Source: an uncultured Cloacibacillus sp. (lineage in GTDB: Bacteria > Synergistota > Synergistia > Synergistales > Synergistaceae). From it: DNA of 18,642 nucleotides. A program made the position numbers and the translations under genes. Shown here piece by piece: positions 1 to 6,203 of this stretch. The number at the start of each line of letters is the position of its first letter. Position 1 is the first letter of the stretch. The stretch covers positions 1-18,642 of the forward strand of contig URAG01000041.1 of assembly GCA_900545755.1 (NCBI GenBank), read 5' to 3'. The notes below the pieces were generated by a model. The model searched no databases, was not told the origin of the DNA, and saw only the letters and a list, made by a program, of their open reading frames with translations.

Positions 1-3000
1 ATAAAAGATAAGTTCAAAGACTGGCTTTTCGGCGACATGGCGCGGCGCGAGGTGCTTGTCGAAAAATACAACAGCATCTTCAATACGACGAGGCCTAGAG
101 AATACGACGGCTCGCATATCACATTTTCCGGCATGAACCCGGAGATACGGCTGACGAAGCACCAGCGGGACGCGATAGCGAGGATACTTTACGGCCCGAA
201 CACGCTGCTCGCCCACGTCGTCGGAGCCGGGAAGACATTTGAGATGGTTGCCTCCGCGATGGAAAGCAAGCGGCTCGGCCTATGCCGCAAGAGCATGATA
301 GTCGTTCCGAACCATCTCACGGAACAGACGGCATCTGAGTTTATGAAGTTATACCCCGCCGCGAATATACTCGTGACGACGAAGCGCGACTTTGAGACGA
401 AAAACCGCAAGACCTTCTGCGCGAGGATCGCGACAGGGGAATATGACGCTGTAATTATAGGTTTCTCGCAGTTTGAAAAAATCCCGGTGAGCGAAGAGCG
501 TCAGGAACGGTACATCCAGCAGCAGATAGACGACATCGTTTTCGGCATAGATGATATGAAACAAAGCGACGCGCCGCGTTACTCGGTGAAGCGTCTCGAA
601 AAAATGAAAATCTCTCTCGAAGCAAAGCTCAAAAGTCTGCACGAGCGTATGGACGCGAGAAAAGACGACGTCATTACTTTTGAGGAGCTTGGGGTGGACA
701 GGCTTTATATAGATGAAGCGCACAACTTCAAAAATCTTATGGTTTACACCAAGATGCAGAACGTAGCCGGGATATCCACGAGCGATGCTCAGAAGAGCAA
801 CGACTTATATCTCAAGTGCCGCTATATAGACGAGATAACCGGCGGGACGGGGATAATATTCGCGACCGGCACGCCGGTCAGCAACAGTATGGTAGAGCTT
901 TACACGATGCAGCGCTATCTCCAGCTCAATGAGCTCGAGAAACACGGGCTTACGCATTTTGACGCTTGGGCCTCCACTTTCGGGGAAACGATCACATCTA
1001 TAGAGCTTTCGCCGGAGGGCAACGGCTATCGTGCGCGGACGCGTTTCTCTAAATTTTTCAACCTTCCGGAATTGATGGCCATGTTCCGCGAAGTGGCAGA
1101 TATAAAGACCGCCGATCTTCTGAATCTGCCGGTGCCGGAGGCGCACTTCGAAAACGTGGCCGTTCCGCCCACCGGCGAACAGCTCAAAATGATAGAAAAG
1201 CTCGCTGAACGGGCCGAAGACGTCAGGAACAAGCGCGTCGAGCCGTGGCAGGACAACATGCTTAAGATTACCTCAGACGGCAGGAAGATAGGCCTAGACC
1301 AGAGGCTTATGGACTGCGGGCTCGACGACGACCCTGACAGCAAGGTCAACTCCTGCGTCCGCAACGTGCTTCGGATATGGGAAGAAACGAAGGAGCAGAA
1401 GTCCACGCAGCTCATATTCTGCGACTTTTCCACTCCGTCCAAGGAATTCAATTTATACGACGATATCAAAGCCAAGCTGATAAAGGCCGGAGTGCCCGAG
1501 AACGAAATAGCTTTTATCCACGACGCGAATACGGAGGTAAAAAAGGCGGCTTTGTTTTCAAAGGTGCGCGCGGGCAATGTCCGCGTCCTTATGGGAAGCA
1601 CGCAGAAGATGGGAGCCGGGACTAACGTGCAGGAGCGGCTCGTAGCCTCACACGATTTAGACTGCCCGTGGCGGCCCGCGGATCTCGAACAGCGCGCTGG
1701 ACGCATAATCCGTCAGGGAAACCGCAATAAGGAAGTCTACATCTACAGGTACGTCACAGAGCGCACATTCGACGCATACCTGTACCAGACGATCGAAAAC
1801 AAACAGAAATTCATCGCCCAGATAATGACGAGTAAGAACCCGCTGCGCAGCTGCGGGGACGTGGACGAGTCGGTTCTGCAATACGCCGAGGTCAAAGCGC
1901 TCTGCGCCGGAGACCCGAGGATAAAAGAAAAAATGGATTTGGACGTTCAGGTGGGACGGCTTCGGATGCTTAAGTCGGCCTATCAAAACAATAGGTATGA
2001 CCTTGAGCACAAGGTCGCTGTAGCTATTCCCAAAGAGCTCGCTGAGTGCAGGGACGTCGTAGAGAAGCTCAAGGGAGACGCCGAGCACCTGACACGCAAT
2101 ACGCACGACGATAACGAGGAGAAGTTCTCGCCTATGAGCTCGACTCTTTTCAACAAGGTATGCACGACGAGAAAGTCAGCGGGCGAAACCATCCTTATGG
2201 CGAAAGAACTCGCCAAGCAGGACGAGCCCATCCGCATAGGGGAGTATAGGGGGTTTGCGATGTATCTCACCTACCGCACTTTCGGCGGCGAATATGTGCT
2301 TACGCTTCACCGCGAAGGCGGCGTACAGCACCACGTTACGCTCGGCAGCGACGCCGTCGGCTGCGTCACCCGCGTCAACAACGCGCTGAACGAGATACCG
2401 AAGGCGCTTGAAGTCGAGCAAACGCGGCTTGAAGAACTGAACCGCAAGCTCGAAGGATATTCCAAGGAGTTGGGTAAGCCGTTTGCATACGAGGCTGAGC
2501 TTGAGGAGAAATCCAAACGACTGAACGAGCTTGATACGCTTCTCAACCTCGACAGTGCGAGATGCGGAAAACACGAGGATATCGCGATTCCGCAGCCTGC
2601 GGCGGCGGAAGAGGTCTCCGACGACGCGTTTTTATCCAACGACTATCCGTGCCGCATAGAGCTGGACGGCGAGGTCTTCGGCTCAGCGTCGCAGGCGTAT
2701 CTCTATTTCATGTGCAAAGAACAGGACGACCGTGAAAAGGTGCTCGCAGCCGCGTCTCCTTCGGAGGCGCAGGCAGCCGTCGTAGGCGCGCCGGTGCGCG
2801 ACGGATGGTATTTTTCGGGGAGCCTGGACGCGATGAAAGACGTCGTAGAAGCAAAATTTACGCAGAATCCTGAGCTTGCGGCGAAACTCGCCGCATCGGA
2901 CGATAGCGCGCTCACGTACAAAAACGGAGGACAGGGCAAATTCTGGAGCGTCGACGCGAACACCGGGGAGGGAGAGAACCATCTTGGCAAGATACTGATG

Positions 3001-3144
3001 CTGGTCAAGGAACACATCGCCGATTTAAGGAATCTCAACGGAAATGCAACGGCCCGCGCGCTGGAAGAGTCCGCCAAACACACGCTGCCGCTCACAGCGG
3101 ACGAGCGCGTCATGTCAACAGCCGTTTCGGTGAGATGCAGGTAA
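1..3144 (+). CDS. Large SNF2-family helicase of a conjugative element, C-terminal part, with a terminal NADAR-like domain
   Basis: The reading frame is open from base 1; the ATG at 37 is internal, since the conserved block begins before it. Numbering from that ATG, the visible part has Walker A VGAGKT (62-67), the DEAH box (226-229), a motif III-like ATGTP (about 277-281) and the C-terminal helicase motif DLEQRAGRIIRQGN (from 549). A charged, coiled-coil-like stretch spans about 650-850. Such proteins are very large ATP-dependent DNA translocases of conjugative elements, often with an N-terminal methyltransferase, which here would lie outside the window. Residues about 863-1000 resemble a NADAR (YbiA/DUF1768) domain: FLSNDYP, LDG, VEAKFTQNPEL, FW and GEGENHLGKILM. 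Several residues usually conserved in NADAR are replaced: the Glu of the E-x-x-Y motif, the Glu after the substrate loop, and the Gly of WG. The domain may therefore be inactive or altered. The next gene follows after 40 bases, probably in the same transcript. Confidence 0.88.
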   Translation: MKDKFKDWLFGDMARREVLVEKYNSIFNTTRPREYDGSHITFSGMNPEIRLTKHQRDAIARILYGPNTLLAHVVGAGKTFEMVASAMESKRLGLCRKSMIVVPNHLTEQTASEFMKLYPAANILVTTKRDFETKNRKTFCARIATGEYDAVIIGFSQFEKIPVSEERQERYIQQQIDDIVFGIDDMKQSDAPRYSVKRLEKMKISLEAKLKSLHERMDARKDDVITFEELGVDRLYIDEAHNFKNLMVYTKMQNVAGISTSDAQKSNDLYLKCRYIDEITGGTGIIFATGTPVSNSMVELYTMQRYLQLNELEKHGLTHFDAWASTFGETITSIELSPEGNGYRARTRFSKFFNLPELMAMFREVADIKTADLLNLPVPEAHFENVAVPPTGEQLKMIEKLAERAEDVRNKRVEPWQDNMLKITSDGRKIGLDQRLMDCGLDDDPDSKVNSCVRNVLRIWEETKEQKSTQLIFCDFSTPSKEFNLYDDIKAKLIKAGVPENEIAFIHDANTEVKKAALFSKVRAGNVRVLMGSTQKMGAGTNVQERLVASHDLDCPWRPADLEQRAGRIIRQGNRNKEVYIYRYVTERTFDAYLYQTIENKQKFIAQIMTSKNPLRSCGDVDESVLQYAEVKALCAGDPRIKEKMDLDVQVGRLRMLKSAYQNNRYDLEHKVAVAIPKELAECRDVVEKLKGDAEHLTRNTHDDNEEKFSPMSSTLFNKVCTTRKSAGETILMAKELAKQDEPIRIGEYRGFAMYLTYRTFGGEYVLTLHREGGVQHHVTLGSDAVGCVTRVNNALNEIPKALEVEQTRLEELNRKLEGYSKELGKPFAYEAELEEKSKRLNELDTLLNLDSARCGKHEDIAIPQPAAAEEVSDDAFLSNDYPCRIELDGEVFGSASQAYLYFMCKEQDDREKVLAAASPSEAQAAVVGAPVRDGWYFSGSLDAMKDVVEAKFTQNPELAAKLAASDDSALTYKNGGQGKFWSVDANTGEGENHLGKILMLVKEHIADLRNLNGNATARALEESAKHTLPLTADERVMSTAVSVRCR

Positions 3145-3170
3145 CGAAAATGAAATATATTTTTGTATAG

Positions 3171-3176
3171 AAGGAG
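3171..3176 (+). promoter_or_regulatory. Ribosome binding site for the gene at 3185
   Basis: AAGGAG lies 8 bases before the ATG at 3185 and fixes that start. No promoter is seen in the 40-base gap, which supports co-transcription with the helicase. Confidence 0.8.
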
Positions 3177-3184
3177 ATACTGAT

Positions 3185-4087
3185 ATGGCAGACAACCGCG
3201 AAAAAGAACAGTACGAGCGCAAGACGGAAGACCTGCTTAGCGGGAGCGCTTTCGTCCACAGGTCATACGACAGAGGGAAAACGATAGTTGGGACGATTTC
3301 TGGCGAGGTGAAGAAGAGCACGATAACGAAGAAAGATGACGGAACGAAAATCTACACGGCGGCGTTTGACCTGAAGCCGCTACAGGCGAAAGTTCCGGCG
3401 ATTTCCGTCGATATCCGCAGCATGGAGCCAATAGACATGAGCCCGTTCGAACACGGCGCGCTGCTCGCCGTCACAGGACAGAGATTTCTCGTCACGCCGC
3501 GCGATAAAGACGGACACACCGCTGGAGAGCGCAGGCCGGTCCTCTTTGCCAGGTCGGTACACAGCGCCGTGCTCGGAGAAAACAACAGGCCCGAGATAAT
3601 AGAGACTGTGATCCCAGCAGATAAGATGACGAAGACGGAATTTTACAGAGCGGCGAACGAGCTGCTTACAGGCTATGTTTTCAACAGCAGATACTCTGTT
3701 TTTAACGAGCGAATAAGTTACATGACCGACCGCGGCGAGGCTGGACTGTACGGCTACGTCAGCCGCTTTTCCGTATCTTCGCCCAAATACGTCGAAGGGA
3801 AGAGGGCTGTAGACGAGGACGGCAGAGCCGAATACGAATACACGAAAGTCGATATGGTGACGAAAGAGCCGATAGACGTTCAATCTTTTATTTCGACTAA
3901 AGAGCACCCGCAGCGCCTGAGCCTGAAAGGCGCTTACAGGCTGTTCGACTACAAAGACGCAAACGGGAAGTGGCACAACAACATCGTGACGTTCGAACCG
4001 GTGATTTTATCGAAATATATTAAGAAAGAAACAGAGCTGAAAGAACAGAATGAACAGCAGGTACAATCCAAAGCTATGCGCAGATAG
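3185..4087 (+). CDS. Conjugative-element protein of unknown function
   Basis: This is a soluble 300-residue protein with no signal peptide or membrane segment and many charged residues. I do not recognise a family. The N-terminal half (about 30-120) reads as alternating beta strands, beginning TIVGTISGEVKK. The C-terminal half has a similar strand-rich character, with GLYGYVSRFSV at about 190-200 and SLKGAYRLFDY at about 247-257. This could mean one or two OB-like folds, and a single-stranded DNA-binding role beside a helicase would make sense, but that is inference. The start is the ATG at 3185, supported by a strong Shine-Dalgarno. The position directly after the helicase, with no terminator between them, suggests a shared transcript and a role in element transfer or replication. 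Confidence 0.75.
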   Translation: MADNREKEQYERKTEDLLSGSAFVHRSYDRGKTIVGTISGEVKKSTITKKDDGTKIYTAAFDLKPLQAKVPAISVDIRSMEPIDMSPFEHGALLAVTGQRFLVTPRDKDGHTAGERRPVLFARSVHSAVLGENNRPEIIETVIPADKMTKTEFYRAANELLTGYVFNSRYSVFNERISYMTDRGEAGLYGYVSRFSVSSPKYVEGKRAVDEDGRAEYEYTKVDMVTKEPIDVQSFISTKEHPQRLSLKGAYRLFDYKDANGKWHNNIVTFEPVILSKYIKKETELKEQNEQQVQSKAMRR

Positions 4088-4142
4088 CAGGTTTGAATTC
4101 CCTGTCATTTTATGTTTTGATACAACGCAATATAGGTATATT

Positions 4143-4179
4143 CTCATATTTCCCGCAAATGAGTATGTTTAAGTATAAT
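4143..4179 (+). promoter_or_regulatory. Possible promoter and operator of the AlbA_2 gene
   Basis: A perfect TATAAT sits at 4174-4179 in an AT-rich gap. No good -35 box is found at 16-18 bases spacing. Just upstream is a small inverted repeat, CTCAT(A)TTT at 4143-4150 against AAATGAG at 4157-4163, which could be an operator. The following gene has a winged-helix end, so autoregulation is possible. Confidence 0.35.
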
Positions 4180-4204
4180 ATATTTAGAACTTAAAAACAT
4201 GAGC

Positions 4205-4209
4205 GGAGG
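4205..4209 (+). promoter_or_regulatory. Ribosome binding site deciding a GTG start at 4217
   Basis: GGAGG lies 7 bases before an in-frame GTG at 4217. The in-frame ATG at 4199 overlaps this site and has no Shine-Dalgarno of its own, because only an A-rich stretch precedes it. The GTG is therefore the better start. Confidence 0.7.
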
Positions 4210-4216
4210 TAACGGC

Positions 4217-5680
4217 GTGCCGGAAGACAAACTGATTGCGGAAGAAACCGAATACGATTTTAAGGCTGCATTAGAAACAAACAAGCCCAAAAGTTGGTTG
4301 AAGAGCGTCAGTGCATTTGCAAACGGCATAGGCGGTACATTGTACTTTGGTGTTGATAATGGCGGTAATATCATCGGATTGAAAAACGCACAAGCTGATG
4401 CAGAGAGCATCAGCAGTTTCATAAAGGATCGCATCACGCCATGTCCTGACTTTATTCTTAATTCTATGCGGTATAACGGGAAGGATTATATAGCCTTAAA
4501 AGTGTTTTCAGGCAGAGACACGCCCTATTGCCTAAAAGCAGATGGGAGAAAAGAAACTTATATAAGGGTTGGAAACGAAAGCATCCCTGCTCCAGACAAC
4601 GTGCTCAAAAAGTTGCTGCTGAACGGCGTCAACAAAAGTTATGACGCGTTAATGTCGCCTTATGATTTCAAAGACTATGCTTTTTCAAAGTTGCGCGAAC
4701 GCTATAAGGCTTTGACTGGTGAAAGCATGGAAGAAAAACTCTTTGATTCTTTTGAAATAAGAGATGCTAATGGAAAACTCACTAACGCGGGTGCATTACT
4801 AGCAGACGATTCACCGGTAAGGCACTCAAGGTTGTTTTACACAAGATGGGGTGGGCTTGATAAAAGCGGCGGCCTGGTCGATGCTCTTGATAGTGCTGAG
4901 TTTTCTGGCAGTTTGATCATTCTTCTTAACGAAGGGCTCGGTTTTATCAAAAGAAACATGAAAACAATGTGGAAAAAGACCGCCGACTCACGCATAGACA
5001 TGCCAGACTACTGCGAGCGCAGCTTTATCGAGGGGCTTGTAAACGCGTTGATTCACCGCGATTATCTGATATTAGGTGGCGAGGTACATATTGATATATA
5101 CGACGACCGCATGACAATCTATTCTCCAGGCGGTATGCCGGACGGGACGATGATACAAGACCGAGATGTCGCTTATGTCGCCTCTACTCGCCGTAACCCG
5201 ATTCTAGCCGATATTTTCGGACGTCTCGGATATATGGAGCGCCAGGGTAGCGGTCTCAGTAAAATCCGTGACGCATACGAAAGAGCAGCTAATTTCCGGA
5301 AAGGACTGGAGCCATCTTTCTATTCAGATCAAACGCAATTTACCGTCACTCTGCCAAACTTGAACTATGGCGTTGTGTTCGATAATGTGGCGATTGAAGA
5401 AGGAAACGTGATGATTGATGGCGAAAATGTGTCGTTTGAAAGTACAAATGCGTTGATTATGACGGCGATTGACGGGTTAAAGGTAAACCAGCCAACTAAA
5501 GATAAAATTCAAGCTATCTTCCAAAAATTTGGTTTCGCTGTCTTTGGTAGAAAAGATGTCATGGAAATAACGGGGGTAGCACAGACCGCATCTGGCAATC
5601 TTATAAACAAGATGAAAGCGGCAGGATTGGTAGAGCCCGTCAGCGGCATGGGAAAGGGAAAATATCGGTTTATTAAGTGA
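4217..5680 (+). CDS. AlbA_2 domain / ATP-binding / winged-helix regulator
   Basis: From the GTG start the protein has 487 residues. Residues about 8-130 form an AlbA_2 (Schlafen-type, formerly AAA_4) putative nucleic-acid-binding domain: ESxxYDFKAAL-like start, FANGIGGTLYFGVDNGG, and a YIRVGNES end. Residues about 265-370 are the usual C-terminal ATP-binding region (HATPase_c_4 type): EGLVNALIHRDY, DDRMTIYSPGGMP, RRNPILADIF and RQGSGLSKI. The last 60 residues contain a winged-helix-like segment (RKDVMEITGVAQTASGNLINKM). Family members are annotated as transcriptional regulators or divergent helicase-like ATP-binding proteins; many are mobile-element or phage cargo and some sit in defence islands. 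Its base composition is visibly more AT-rich than the helicase upstream and the mutase genes downstream, and it has its own upstream gap. Both suggest separate acquisition. The specific target is unknown. Confidence 0.85.
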   Translation: MPEDKLIAEETEYDFKAALETNKPKSWLKSVSAFANGIGGTLYFGVDNGGNIIGLKNAQADAESISSFIKDRITPCPDFILNSMRYNGKDYIALKVFSGRDTPYCLKADGRKETYIRVGNESIPAPDNVLKKLLLNGVNKSYDALMSPYDFKDYAFSKLRERYKALTGESMEEKLFDSFEIRDANGKLTNAGALLADDSPVRHSRLFYTRWGGLDKSGGLVDALDSAEFSGSLIILLNEGLGFIKRNMKTMWKKTADSRIDMPDYCERSFIEGLVNALIHRDYLILGGEVHIDIYDDRMTIYSPGGMPDGTMIQDRDVAYVASTRRNPILADIFGRLGYMERQGSGLSKIRDAYERAANFRKGLEPSFYSDQTQFTVTLPNLNYGVVFDNVAIEEGNVMIDGENVSFESTNALIMTAIDGLKVNQPTKDKIQAIFQKFGFAVFGRKDVMEITGVAQTASGNLINKMKAAGLVEPVSGMGKGKYRFIK

Positions 5681-5865
5681 ATATAAAATTTTGTATGAAT
5701 GGCATTTTACTATAAACAAGCTATATCGTTTTATTCACTAGCTATTGTGCGCGCTCACGAGCTCAAGCTCAAACAGCAGCGCCCATGCCGTAACGGCCTA
5801 CGGTATCAGCGACAGGCTGTACTCTATTTACAATATTCATGTTAGTTGCCCGCGTTAGTGAGTTG
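5681..5865. other. Spacer between mobile-element cargo and the riboswitch promoter
   Basis: There is no gene here. The first 60 bases are AT-rich with a near-palindrome around 5685-5700 but no clear terminator for the AlbA_2 gene. Bases about 5747-5820 are suddenly GC-rich and coding-like, with a short open stretch of about 36 codons in one frame that lacks a proper start. This may be a remnant of a gene or the junction of the element. I see no tRNA and no obvious attachment repeat. Confidence 0.45.
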
Positions 5866-5894
5866 TTGACTAAAATGTAGAAGTTGTGTATCAT
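5866..5894 (+). promoter_or_regulatory. Sigma-70 type promoter of the mutAB-meaB operon
   Basis: The -35 box TTGACT is at 5866-5871, followed by a 17-base spacer and the -10 box TATCAT at 5889-5894. The expected start of transcription, about 5901-5903, is some 16 bases before the first helix of the riboswitch. Spacing and position are both as expected for a riboswitch leader. Confidence 0.8.
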
Positions 5895-5917
5895 AAAGTT
5901 ACAATTAAATATAAAGA

Positions 5918-6050
5918 TGCAGATGTTCGGGAATCAGGTGTGAAACCTGAGCGGCCCCGCCACTGTGACCGTGACGACGCGCAAAGCCACTGGATTTTCC
6001 CCGGGAAGGCGCGCAGGTAGGATGAACGGAAGTCAGGAGACCGGTCTGCA
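5918..6050 (+). promoter_or_regulatory. Cobalamin (B12) riboswitch aptamer
   Basis: The conserved elements occur in the right order. The closing helix is TGCAGA 5918-5923 with TCTGCA 6045-6050. Next come GGGAA, a P3 hairpin (TCAGGT 5934-5939 with ACCTGA 5945-5950), the core GCCACTGTGA 5959-5968, AAGCCACTGG 5984-5993, CCGGGAAGG 6001-6009 and the B12 box AAGTCAGGAGACC 6030-6042. The RNA binds adenosylcobalamin or a related corrinoid in the nascent transcript. The next gene is the AdoCbl-dependent mutase, not a transporter or synthesis gene. That is a less common target. Confidence 0.95.
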
Positions 6051-6062
6051 AGGCTTAGGTGG

Positions 6063-6086
6063 CAATCTCTGCGCGGGCGGAGATTG
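6063..6086 (+). promoter_or_regulatory. P13-like hairpin with kissing loop (riboswitch expression platform)
   Basis: The stem CAATCTC 6063-6069 pairs with GAGATTG 6080-6086 around a 10-base loop. Loop bases GCGGG 6073-6077 are complementary to CCCGC 5956-5960 in the aptamer L5 region, which is the expected L5-L13 kissing contact of cobalamin riboswitches. Loop bases CGCGGGCG 6072-6079 are also perfectly complementary to CGCCCGCG 6143-6150, the 5' arm and loop of the downstream terminator. The two pairings exclude each other. Confidence 0.75.
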
Positions 6087-6139
6087 TCAGAAGTGTTTTT
6101 TGAGGTCGTGTACACGCCTTCAAAGTAGCCTATGTTACG

Positions 6140-6166
6140 GATCGCCCGCGGGGCGGTCTTTTTTTT
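6140..6166 (+). terminator. Riboswitch-controlled intrinsic terminator before mutA
   Basis: An 8-bp stem, GATCGCCC 6140-6147 with GGGCGGTC 6151-6158 (one G-U pair), closes a 3-base loop and is followed by eight T residues. It ends 37 bases before the mutA start, so it must be bypassed for the operon to be expressed. It is the natural off state of the riboswitch. Confidence 0.88.
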
Positions 6167-6185
6167 GCCCGCCGCCGTAATGGAG

Positions 6186-6194
6186 AGGAAGGGA
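6186..6194 (+). promoter_or_regulatory. Ribosome binding site of mutA, deciding a GTG start
   Basis: The purine-rich AGGAAGGGA lies 9 bases before an in-frame GTG at 6204. Two upstream in-frame ATGs are less likely. The one at 6132 precedes and reads through the terminator hairpin, and the one at 6180 has no Shine-Dalgarno. Confidence 0.6.
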
Positions 6195-6203
6195 ACGTAT
6201 GCC

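Larger units (their letters stand above)
1..4087. mobile_element. Right part of an integrative/conjugative element (partial)
   Basis: The first two genes are of the type carried by large Gram-positive-style conjugative elements: a giant SNF2 helicase polyprotein and an associated 300-residue protein. The element runs off the left edge. No integrase, relaxase, type IV secretion gene or attachment site is visible, so the boundary is unknown. It may extend through the AlbA_2 gene to about base 5700-5860, because everything from the promoter at 5866 onward looks like host metabolism. The call rests on recognition of the helicase family only. Confidence 0.6.

Noticed and set aside
1026..1706. Long minus-strand open frame inside the helicase
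   Set aside because: It is a shadow of the well-conserved helicase frame, with no Shine-Dalgarno and no recognisable motif.
6132..6203. Start of mutA at ATG 6132 or 6180
   Set aside because: The first would translate the terminator hairpin and T run; the second lacks a Shine-Dalgarno. GTG 6204 has one and gives a normal N-terminus.
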